A stretch of 64,000 nt of DNA from Lantana camara (taxonomy: Eukaryota; Streptophyta; Magnoliopsida; Lamiales; Verbenaceae): assembly GCA_037501455.1 (NCBI GenBank), contig JAZIFV010000099.1, forward strand, positions 19,012 to 83,011, given 5' to 3'. Below are positions 51,669 through 63,047 of the stretch, piece after piece. The translations under genes were made by a program, and so were the position numbers. Below the pieces are notes generated by a model. That model worked only from the letters and a program-made list of their open reading frames with translations. It was not told the DNA's origin and ran no database searches. Each line of letters opens with the position of its first letter. Within the stretch, counting starts at the first letter, position 1.

Positions 51669-54099
51669 GGTTCTGGCAAAAATTGAAAACTTTTGTTCTT
51701 CGAGTATTTGGGCGAATCAAAGCATCCTAACTACTCATTTCACTTATATATTAACGATTATGTTTGGTTTATGCATGGTTGATATGATTTACATGAGTTT
51801 CTGACGCAATCAAAAATTGGAAAAAGATGTAAGGGTCCCCCCATTGTGGTTCTGCCAAAAATTGAAAACTTTTGTTCTTCGAGTATTTGGGCGAATCAAA
51901 GCATCCTAACTACCCATTTCACTTATATATTAATGATTATGTTTGGTTTATGCATGGTTGATTTGATTTACATGAGTTTCTGAGGCAATAAAAAATTGGA
52001 AAAAGCTGTAAGGGTCCCCCCTTGCGGTTCTGGCAAAAATTGAAATCCTTTGTTCTTCGAGTATTTGGGCGAATCAAAGCATCCTAACTACCCATTTCAC
52101 TTATACATTAATGATTATGTTTGGTTTATGCATGGTTGATATGATTTACATGAGTTTCTGAGGCAATCAAAAATTGGAAAAAGCTGTAAGGGTCCCCCCT
52201 TGTGGTTCTGGCAAAAATTGAAAACTTTTGTTCTTCGAGTATTTGGACGAATCAAAGCATCCTAACTACTCATTTCACATATATATTAACGATTATGTTT
52301 GGTTTATGCATGGTTGATATGATTTACATGAGTTTCTGAGGCAATCAAAAATTGGAAAAAGCTGTAAGGGTGCCCACTTGTGGTTCTGCCAAAAATTGAA
52401 AACTTTTGTTCTTCGAGTATTTGGGCGAATCAAAGCATCCTAACTACCCATTTCACTTATATATTAATGATTATGTTTGGTTTATGCATGGTTGATATGA
52501 TTTACATGAGTTTCTGAGGCAATCAAAAATTGGAAAAAGCTATAAGGGTCCCCCCTTGCGGTTCTGGCAAAAATTGAAAACCTTTGTTCTTCGAGTATTT
52601 GGGCGAATCAAAGCATCCTACCTACCCATTTCACTTATATATTAACAATTATGTTTGGTTTATGCATGGTTGATACGATTTACATGAGTTTCTGACGCAA
52701 TCAAAAATTGGAAAAAGCTGTAAGGGTCCCCCCTTGTGGTTCTGCCAAAAATTAAGAACTTTTGTTCTTCGAGTATTTGGGCGAATCAAAGCATCCTAAC
52801 TACCCATTTCACTTATATATTAATGATTATGTTTGGTTTATGCATGGTTGATATGATTTACATGAGTTTCTGAGGCAATCAAAAATTGGAAAAAGCTGTA
52901 AGGGTCCCCCCTTGTGGTTTTGGCAAAAATTGAAAACTTTTGTTCTTCGAGTATTTGGGCGAATCAAAGCATCCTAACTACTCATTTCACCTATATATTA
53001 ATGATTATGTTTGGTTTATGCATGGTTGATATGATTTACATGAGTTTCTGAGGCAATAAAAAATTGGAAAAAGCTGTAAGGGTGCCCACTTGTGGTTCTG
53101 CCAAAAATTGAAAACTTTTGTTCTTCGAGTATTTGGGCGAATCAAAGCATCCTAACTACCCATTTCACTTATATATTAATGATTATGTTTGGTTTATGCA
53201 TGGTTGATATGATTTACATGAGTTTCTGAGGCAATCAAAAATTGGAAAAAGCTGTAAGGGTCCCCCCTTGCGGTTCTGGCAAAAATTGAAAACCTTTGTT
53301 CTTCGAGTATTTGGGCGAATCAAAGCATCCTACCTACCCATTTCACTTATATATTAACAATTATGTTTGGTTTATGCATGGTTGATACGATTTACATGAG
53401 TTTCTGACGCAATCAAAAATTGGAAAAAGCTGTAAGGGTCCCCCCTTGTGGTTCTGCCAAAAATTGAAAACTTTTGTTCTTCGAGTATTTGGGCGAATCA
53501 AAGCATCGTAACTACCCATTTCACTTATATATTAATGATTATGTTTGGTTTATGCATGGTTGATATAATTTACATGAGTTTCTGAGGCAATCAAAAATTG
53601 GAAAAAGCTGTAAGGGTCCTCCCTTGTGGTTCTGGCAAAAATTGAAAACTTTTGTTCTTCGAGTATTTGGGCGAATCAAAGCATCCTAACTACCCATTTC
53701 ACTTATATATTAATGATTATGTTTGGTTTATGCATGGTTGATTTGATTTACATGAGTTTCTGAGACAATAAAAAATTGGAAAAAGCTGTAAGGGTCCCCC
53801 CTTGCAGTTCTGGCAAAAATTGAAATCCTTTGTTCTTCGAGTATTTGGGCGAATCAAAGCATCCTAACTACCCATTTCACTTATAAATTAACGATTATGT
53901 TTGGTTTATGCATGGTTGATATGATTTACATGAGTTTCTGACGCAATCAAAAATTGGAAAAAGCTGTAAGGGTCCCCCCTTGTGGTTCTGGCAAAAATTG
54001 AAAACTTTTGTTCTTCGAGTATTTGGGCGAATCAAAGCATCCTAACTACCCATTTCACTTATATATTAATGATTATGTTTGGTTTATGCATGGTTGATA
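51669..54099. repeat. 2.4-kb duplication, copy 2
   Basis: Second copy of 48820-51250. AAAGATGTAAGGG is at 51825, AAAATTAAGAAC at about 52749, GATATAATTT at about 53562 and TTATAAATTAACG at about 53881. Differences include ACTTATACATT near 52098 where the other copy has ACTTGTACATT, GGCAATAAAAAATTGG near 53053, and TTGCAGTTC near 53802. Confidence 0.8.
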
Positions 54100-55190
54100 T
54101 GATTTACATGAGTTTCTGAGGCAATCAAAAATTGGAAAAAGCTGTAAGGGTCCCCCCTTGTGGTTCTGGCAAAAATTGAAAACTTTTGTTCTTCGAGTAT
54201 TTGGGCGAATTAAAGTATCCTAACTACTCATTTCACTTATATATTAACTATTATGTTTGGTTTATGTAAGGTTGATATGATTTACATGAGTTTCTGAGGC
54301 AATCAAAAATTGGAAAAAGCTGTAAGGGTCCCCCCTTGTGGTTCTGGCAAAAATTGAAAACTTTTGTTTTTCGAGTATTTGGGCGAATCAAAGCATCCTA
54401 ACTACCCATTTCACTTATATATCAACGATTATGTTTGGTTTATGCATGGTTGATATGATTTACATGAGTTTCTGAGGCAATCAAAAATTGGAAAAAGCTG
54501 TAAGGGTCCCCCTTGTGGTTCTGCCAAAAATTGAAAACTTTTGTTCTTCGAGTATTTGGGTGAATCAAAGCATCCTAACTACTCATTTCACTTATATATT
54601 AACGATTATGTTTGGTTTATGCAAGGTTGATATGATTTACATGAGTTTCTGAGGCAATCAAAAATTGGAAAAAGCTGTAAGGGTCCCCCCTTGTGGTTCT
54701 GGCAAAAATTGAAAACTTTTGTTCTTCGAGTATTTGGGCGAATCAAAGCATCCTAACTACCCATTTCACTTATATATTAACGATTATGTTTGGTTTATGC
54801 AAGGTTGATATGATTTACATGAGTTTCTGACGCAATCAAAAATTGGAAAAAGCTGTAAGGGTCCCCCCTTGTGGTTCTGGCAAAAATTGAAAACTTTTGT
54901 TCTTCGAGTATTTGGGTGAATCAAAGCATTCTAACTACTCATTTCACTTATATATTAACGATTATGTTTGGTTTATGCATGGTTGATATAATTTACATGA
55001 GTTTCTGAGGCAATCAAAAATTGGAAAAAGTTGTAAGGGTCCTCCCTTGTGGTTCTGGCAAAAATTGAAAACTTTTGTTCTTCGAGTATTTGGGCGAATC
55101 AAAGCATCCTAACTACCCATTTCACTTATATATTAATGATTATGTTTGGTTTATGCATGGTTGATTTGATTTACATGAGTTTCTGAGACA
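54100..55190. repeat. AATTAAAGTATCC / GTAAGGTTG cassette and neighbours
   Basis: A three-monomer order (AATTAAAGTATCC with ATTAACTATTATG, GTAAGGTTG, then TTTTGTTTTTCGAG with ATCAACG) recurs at about 54200, 56340 and 58300 and several times near the right end. The segment 54100-55440 matches about 56240-57220, with the second lacking two monomers: TTTTTCGAG offset 2138 bp, but GCATTCTAAC offset 1779 bp (54926 and 56705). Confidence 0.7.
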
Positions 55191-56145
55191 ATAAAAAATT
55201 GGAAAAAGCTGTAAGGGTCCCCCCTTGCGGTTCTGGCAAAAATTGAAATCCTTTGTTCTTCGAGTATTTGGGCGAATCAAAGCATCCTAACTACCCATTT
55301 CACTTATATATTAATGATTATGTTTGGTTTATGCATGGTTGATATGATTTACATGAGTTTCTGACGCAATCAAAAATTGGAAAAAGCTGTAAGGGTCCCC
55401 CCTTGTGGTTCTGGCAAAAATTGAAAACTTTTGTTCTTCGAGTATTTGGGCGAATCAAAGCATCCTAACTACCCATTTCACTTATATATTAATGATTATG
55501 TTTGGTTTATGCATGGTTGATTTGATTTACATGAGTTTCTGAGACAATAAAAAATTGGAAAAAGCTGTAAGGGTCCCCCCTTGCGGTTCTGGCAAAAATT
55601 GAAATCCTTTGTTCTTCGAGTATTTGGGCGAATCAAAGCATCCTAACTACCCATTTCACTTATATATTAACGATTATGTTTGGTTTATGCATGGATGATA
55701 TGATTTACATGAGTTTCTGACGCAATCAAAAATTGGAAAAAGCTGTAAGGGTCCCCCCTTGTGGTTCTGGCAAAAATTGAAAACTTTTGTTCTTCGAGTA
55801 TTTGGGCGAATCAAAGCATCCTAACTACCCATTTCACTTATATATTAATGATTATGTTTGGTTTATGCATGGTTGATTTGATTTACATGAGTTTCTGAGA
55901 CAATAAAAAATTGGAAAAAGCTGTAAGGGTCCCCCCTTGCGGTTCTGGCAAAAATTGAAATCCTTTGTTCTTCGAGTATATGGGCGAATCAAAGCATCCT
56001 AACTACCCATTTCACTTATATATTAACGATTATGTTTGGTTTATGCATGGTTGATATGATTTACATGAGTTTCTGACGCAATCAAAAATTGGAAAAAGCT
56101 GTAAGGGTCCCCCCTTGTGGTTCTGGCAAAAATTGAAAACTTTTG
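55190..56145. repeat. Dimeric repeat, 356-bp period, about three units
   Basis: ATTGAAATCC occurs at 55242, 55598 and 55954, exactly 356 bp (two monomers) apart. Each unit pairs a GATTTGATTT, GAGACAATAAAAAATTGG, TTGCGG monomer with a CTGACGC, TTGTGG monomer. Changes between units include ATTAATG against ATTAACG, ATGCATGGATGATATG near 55692 and GAGTATATGGG near 55976. This is the clearest simple dimer higher-order repeat in the window. Confidence 0.85.
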
Positions 56146-58735
56146 TTCTTCGAGTATTTGGGCGAATCAAAGCATCCTAACTACCCATTTCACTTATATA
56201 TTAATGATTATGTTTGGTTTATACATGGTTGATATGATTTACAAGAGTTTCTGAGGCAATCAAAAATTGGAAAAAGCTGTAAGGGTCCCCCCTTGTGGTT
56301 CCGGCAAAAATTGAAAACTTTTGTTCTTCGAGTATTTGGGCGAATTAAAGTATCCTAACTAATCATTTCACTTATATATTAACTATTATGTTTGGTTTAT
56401 GTAAGGTTGATATGATTTACATGAGTTTCTGAGGTAATCAAAAATTGGAAAAAGCTGTAAGGGTCCCCCCTTGTGGTTCTGGCAAAAATTGAAAACTTTT
56501 GTTTTTCGAGTATTTGGGCGAATCAAAGCATCCTAACTACCCATTTCACTTATATATCAACGATTATGTTTGGTTTATGCATGGTTGATATGATTTACAT
56601 GAGTTTCTGAGGCAATCAAAAATTGGAAAAAGCTGTAAGGGTCCCCCTTGTGGTTCTGCCAAAAATTGAAAACTTTTGTTCTTCGAGTATTTGGGTGAAT
56701 CAAAGCATTCTAACTACTCATTTCACTTATATATTAACGATTATGTTTGGTTTATGCATGGTTGATATAATTTACATGAGTTTCTGAGGCAATCAAAAAT
56801 TGGAAAAAGTTGTAAGGGTCCTCCCTTGTGGTTCTGGAAAAAATTGAAAACTTTTGTTCTTCGAGTATTTGGGCGAATCAAAGCATCCTAACTACCCATT
56901 TCACTTATATATTAATGATTATGTTTGGTTTATGCATGGTTGATTTGATTTACATGAGTTTCTGAGACAATAAAAAATTGGAAAAAGCTGTAAGGGTCCC
57001 CCCTTGCGGTTCTGGCAAAAATTGAAATCCTTTGTTCTTTGAGTATTTGGGCGAATCAAAGCATCCTAACTACCCATTTCACTTATATATTAATGATTAT
57101 GTTTGGTTTATGCATGGTTGATATGATTTACATGAGTTTCTGACGCAATCAAAAATTGGAAAAAGCTGTAAGGGTCCCCCCTTGTGGTTCTGGCAAAAAT
57201 TGAAAACTTTTGTTCTTCGAGTATTTGGGCGAATCAAAGCATCCTAACTACACATTTCACCTATATATTAACGATTATGTTTGGTTTATGCATGGTTGAT
57301 ATGATTTACATGAGTTTCTGAGGCAATCAAAAATTGGAAAAAGCTATAAGGGTGCCCACTTGTGGTTCTGCCAAAAATTGAAAACTTTTGTTCTTCGAGT
57401 ATTTGGGCGAATCAAAGCATCCTAACTACCCATTTCACTTATATATTAATGATTATGTTTGGTTTATGCATGGTTGATATGATTTACATGAGTTTCTGAG
57501 GCAATCAAAAATTGGAAAAAGCTGTAAGGGTCCCCCCTTGCGGTTCTGGCAAAAATTGAAAACCTTTGTTCTTCGAGTATTTGGGCGAATCAAAGCATCC
57601 TAACTACCCATTTCACTTATATATCAACGATTATTTTTGGTTTATGCATGGTTGATATGATTTACATGCGTTTCTGAGGCAATCAAAAATTGGAAAAAGC
57701 TGTAAGGGTCCTCCCTTGTGGTTCTGGCAAAAATTGGAAACTTTTGTTCTTCGAGTATTTGGGCGAATCAAAGCATCCTAACTACCCATTTCACTTATAT
57801 ATTAATGATTATGTTTGGTTTATGCATGATTGATTTGATTTACATGAGTTTCTGAGGCAATAAAAATTTGGAAAAAGCTGTAAGGGTCCCTCCTTGCGGT
57901 TCTGGCAAAAATTGAAAACCTTTGTTGTTCGAGTATTTGGGCGAATCAAAGCATCCTAACTACCCATTTCACTTATATATTAACGATTATGTTTGGTTTA
58001 TGCATGGTTGATATGATTTACATGAGTTTCGGACGCAATCAAAAATTGGAAAAAGCTGTAAGGGTCCCCCCTTGTGGTTCTGGCAAAAATTGAAAACTTT
58101 TGTTCTTCGAGTATTTGGGCGAATCAAACCATCCTAACTACCCATTTCACTTATATATTAATGATTATGTTTGGTTTATGCATGGTTGATATGATTTACA
58201 TGAGTTTCTGAGGCAATCAAAAATTGGAAAAAGCTGTAAGGGTCCCCCCTTGTGGTTCTGGCAAAAATTGAAAACTTTTGTTCTTCGAGTATTTGGGCGA
58301 ATTAAAGTATCCTAACTACTCATTTCACTTATATATTAACTATTATGTTTGGTTTATGTAAGGTTGATATGATTTACATGAGTTTCTGAGGCAATCAAAA
58401 ATTGGAAAAAGCTGTAAGGGTCCCCCCTTGTGGTTCTGGCAAAAATTGAAAACTTTTGTTTTTCGAGTATTTGGGCGAATCAAAGCATCCTAACTACCCA
58501 TTTCACTTATATATCAACGATTATGTTTGGTTTATGCATGGTTGATATGATTTACATGAGTTTCTGAGGCAATCAAAAATTGGAAAAAGCTGTAAGGGTC
58601 CCCCCTTGTGGTTCTGCCAAAAATTGAAAACTTTTGTTCTTCGAGGATTTGGGCGAATCAAAGCATCCTAACTACCCATTTCACTTATATATTAATGATT
58701 ATGTTTGGTTTATGCATGGTTGATATGATTTACAT
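56146..58735. repeat. Satellite with partial repeats of 54100-55440
   Basis: This holds the second and third occurrences of the AATTAAAGTATCC cassette and the GCATTCTAAC monomer (56705). From about 57600 comes an order (ATCAACGATTATTTTTGG, TCCTCCC, GATTTGATTT, CTGACGC/CGGACGC, cassette) that resembles about 60100-61200. Rare changes include GAGTTTCGGACGC near 58025 and TTCGAGGATTTGGG near 58641. Nothing non-satellite is seen. Confidence 0.65.
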
Positions 58736-60110
58736 GAGTTTCTGAGGCAATCAAAAATTGGAAAAAACTGTAAGGGTCCCCCCTTGTGGTTCTGGCAAAA
58801 ATTGAAAACTTTTGTTCTTCGAGTATTTGGGCGAATCAAAGCATCCTAACTACCCATTTCACTTATATATTAATGATTATGTTTGGTTTATGCATGGTTG
58901 ATATGATTTACATGATTTTCTGAGGCAATCAAAAATTGGAAAAAGCTGTAAGGGTCCCCCCTTGTGGTTCTGGGAAAAATTGAAAACTTTTGTTCTTCGA
59001 GTATTTGGGCGAATTAAAGTATCCTAACTACTCATTTCACATATATATTAACTATTATGTTTGGTTTACGTAAGGTTGATATGATTTACATGAGTTTCTG
59101 AGGCAATCAAAAATTGGAAAAAGCTGTAAGGGCCCCCCCTTGTGGTTCTGCCAAAAATTGAAAACTTTTGTTCTTCGAGTATTTGGGCGAATCAAAGCAT
59201 CCTAACTACCCATTTCACTTATATATTAATGATTATGTTTGGTTTATGCATGGTTGATATGATTTACATGAGTTTCTGAGGCAATCAAAAATTGGAAAAA
59301 ACTGTAAGGGTCCCCCCTTGTGGTTCTGGCAAAAATTGAAAACTTTTGTTCTTCGAGTATTTGGGCGAATCAAAGCATCCTAACTACCCATTTCACTTAT
59401 ATATTAATGATTATGTTTGGTTTATACATGGTTGATATGATTTACAAGAGTTTCTGAGGCAATCAAAAATTGGAAAAAGCTGTAAGGGTCCCCCCTTGTG
59501 GTTCTGGCAAAAATTGAAAACTTTTGTTCTTCGAGTATTTGGGCGAATTAAAGTATCCTAACTACTCATTTCACTTATATATTAACTATTATATTTGGAT
59601 TATGTAAGGTTGATATGATTTACATGAGTTTCTGAGGCAATCAAAAATTGTAAAAAGCTGTAAGGGTCCCCCCTTGTGGTTCTGGCAAAAATTGAAAACC
59701 TTTGTTCTTCGAGTATTTGGGCGAATCAAAGCATCCTAACTACCCATTTCACTTATATATCAACGATTTTGTTTGGTTTATGCATGGTTGATATGATTTA
59801 CATGAGTTTCTGAGGCAATCAAAAATTGGAAAAAGCTGTAAGGGTCCCCCCTTGTGGTTCTGCCAAAAATTGAAAACTTTTGTTCTTCGAGTATTTGGGC
59901 GTATCAAAGCATCCTAACTACCCATTTCACTTATATATTAATGATTATGTTTGGTTTATGCATGGTTGATATGATTTACATGAGTTTCTGAGGCAATCAA
60001 AAATTGGAAAAAACTGTAAGGGTCCCCCCTTGTGGTTCTGGCAAAAATTGAAAACTTTTGTTCTTCGAGTATTTGGGCGAATCAAAGCATCCTAACTACC
60101 CATTTCACTT
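58736..60110. repeat. Three- and four-monomer spaced repeats marked by GGAAAAAACTG
   Basis: The single-base variant GGAAAAAACTG lies at about 58760, 59294 and 60006, spacings of 534 and 712 bp (exactly three and four monomers). It is followed each time by the same common types. This suggests successive duplications of slightly different length. Other rare changes are TTTACGTAAGG near 59067 and ATTATATTTGGATTATG near 59590. Confidence 0.75.
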
Positions 60111-61744
60111 ATATATCAACAATTATTTTTGGTTTATGCATGGTTGATATGATTTACATGCGTTTCTGAGGCAATCAAAAATTGGAAAAAGCTGCAAGGG
60201 TCCCCCCTTGTGGTTTTGCCCAAAATTGAAAACTTTTGTTCTTCGAGTATTTGGGTGAATCAAAGCATCCTAACTACTCATTTCACTTATATATTAACGA
60301 TTACGTTTGGTTTATGCATGGTTGATATAATTTACATGAGTTTCTGAGGCAATCAAAAATTGGAAAAAGCTGTAAGGGTCCTCCCTTGTGGTTCTGGTAA
60401 AAATTGAAAACTTTTGTTCTTCGAGTATTTGGGTGAATCAAAGCATCCTAACTACCCATTTCACTTATATATTAATGATTATGTTTGGTTTATACATGGT
60501 TGATTTGATTTACATGAGTTTCTGAGGCAATAAAAAATTGGAAAAAGCTGTAAGGGTTCCCCCCTTGCGGTTCTGGCAAAAATTGAAAACCTTTGTTCTT
60601 CGAGTATTTGGGCGAATCAAAGCATTCTAACTACCCATTTCACTTATATATTAACGATTATGTTCGGTTTATGCATGGTTGATATGATTTACATGAGTTT
60701 CTGACGCAATCAAAAATTGGAAAAAGCTGTAAGGGTCCCCCCTTGTGGTTCTGGCAAAAATTGAAAACTTTTGTTCTTCGAGTATTTGGGCGAATCAAAG
60801 CATCCTAACTACCCATTTCACTTATATATTAATGATTATGTTTGGTTTATGCATGGTTGATATGATTTACATGAGTTTCTGAGGCAATCAAAAATTGGAA
60901 AAAGCTGTAAGGGTCCCCCCTTGTGGTTCTGGGAAAAATTGAAAACTTTTGTTCTTCGAGTATTTGGGCGAATTAAAGTATCCTAACTACTCATTTCACT
61001 TATATATTAACTATTATGTTTGGTTTATGTAAGGTTGATATGATTTACATGAGTTTCTGAGGCAATCAAAATTTGGAAAAAGCTGTAAGGGTCCCCCCTT
61101 GTGGTTCTGGCAAAAATTGAAAACTTTTGTTTTTCGAGTATTTGGGCGAATCAAAGCATCCTAACTACCCATTTCACTTATATATCAACGATTATGTTTG
61201 GTTTATGCATGGTTGATATGATTTTCATGAGTTTCTGAGGCAATCAAAAATTGGAAAAAGCTGTAAGGGTCCCCCCTTGTGGTTCTGCCAAAAATTGAAA
61301 ACTTTTGTTCTTCGAGTATTTGGGTGAATCAAAGCATCCTAACTACTCATTTCACTTATATATTAACGATTATGTTTGGTTTATGCAAGGTTGATATGAT
61401 TTACATGAGTTTCTGAGGCAATCAAAAATTGGAAAAAGCTGTAAGGGTCCCCCCTTGTGGTTCTGGCAAAAATTGAAAACTTTTGTTCTTCGAGTATTTG
61501 GGCGAATCAAAGCATCCTAACTACCCATTTCACTTATATATTAACGTTTATGTTTTAGTTTATGCTTGGTTGATTTGATTTACATGAGTTTCTGAGGCAA
61601 TCAAAAATTGGAAAAAGCTGTAAGGGTCCCCCCTTGTGGTTCTGGCAAAAATTGAAAACTTTTGTTCTTCGAGTATTTGGGCGAATCAAAGTATCCTAAC
61701 TACTCATTTCACTTATATATTAACGATTATGTTTGTTTTAAGCA
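60111..61744. repeat. Ordinary and cassette monomers
   Basis: About nine monomers, including the cassette order at about 60970. Variants such as ATTACGTTTGG near 60301, GTTCGGTTTATG near 60663, TTTTCATGAG near 61223 and an inserted A in TGTTTTAGTTTATG near 61551 are private. No genes or insertions are seen. Confidence 0.65.
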
Positions 61745-63047
61745 AGGTTGATATGATTTACATGAGTTTCTGAGGCAATCAAAAAGTGGAAAAAGCTGTA
61801 AGGGTCCCCCCTTGTGGTTCTGGCAAAAATTGAAAACTTTTGTTCTTCGAGTATTTGGGCGAATCAAAGCATCCTAACTACCCATTTCACTTATATATTA
61901 ACGTTTATGTTTGGTTTATGCTTGGTTGATTTGATTTACATGAGTTTCTGAGGCAATCAAAAATTGGAAAAAGCTGTAAGGGTCCCCCCTTGTGGTTCTG
62001 GCAAAAATTGAAAACTTTTGTTCTTCGAGTATTTGGGCGAATCAAAGCATCCTAACTACCCATTTCACTTATATATCAATGATTATTTTTGGTTTATGCA
62101 TGGTTGATAAGATTTACATGCGATTCTGAGGCAATCAAAAATTGGAAAAAGCTGTAAGGGTCCCCCTTGTGGTTCTGCCAAAAATTGAAAACTTTTGTTC
62201 TTCGAGTATTTTGGTGAATCAAAGCATCCTAACTACTCGTTTCACTTATATATTAACGATTATGTTTGGTTTATGCATGGTTGATATAATTTACATGAGT
62301 TTCTGAGGCAATCAAAAATTGGAAAAAGCTGTAAGGGTCCTCCCTTATGGTTCTGGCAAAAATTGAAAACTTTTGTTCTTCGAGTATTTGGGCGAATCAA
62401 AGCATCCTAACTACCCATTTCACTTATATATTAATGATTATGTTTGGTTTATGCATGGTTGATATGATTTACATGAGTTTCTGAGGCAATCAAAAATTGG
62501 AAAAAGCTGTAAGGATCCCCCCTTGTGGTTCTGGCAAAAATTGAAAACTTTTGTTCTTCGAGTATTTGGGCGAATTAAAGTATCCTAACTACTCATTTCA
62601 CTTATATATTAACTATTATGTTTGGTTTATGTAAGGTTGATATGATTTACATGAGTTTCTGAGGCAATCAAAAATTGGAAAAAGCTGTAAGGGTCCCCCC
62701 TTGTGGTTCTGGCAAAAATTGAAAACTTTTGTTCTTCGAGTATTTGGGCGAATCAAAGCATCCTAACTACCCATTTCACTTATATATTAACGTTTATGTT
62801 TGGTTTATGCTTGGTTGATTTGATTTACATGAGTTTCTGAGGCAATCAAAAATTGGAAAAAGCTGTAAGGGTCCCCCCTTGTGGTTCTGGCAAAAATTGA
62901 AAACTTTTGTTCTTCGAGTATTTGGGCGAATCAAAGCATCCTAACTACCCATTTCACTTATATATCAATGATTATTTTTGGTTTATGCATGGTTGATAAG
63001 ATTTACATGCGATTCTGAGGCAATCAAAAATTGGAAAAAGCTGTAAG
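61745..63047. repeat. Five-monomer spaced duplication (offset 889 bp)
   Basis: The segments about 61745-62158 and 62634-63047 share ATTAACGTTTATG with TTATGCTTGGTTGATTTG (61897 and 62786) and ATCAATGATTATT followed by GGTTGATAAGATTTACATGCG (62103 and 62992). The sequence between them includes a TCCTCCCTTATGG monomer. The copies are 5 x 178 minus 1 apart. Confidence 0.8.
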
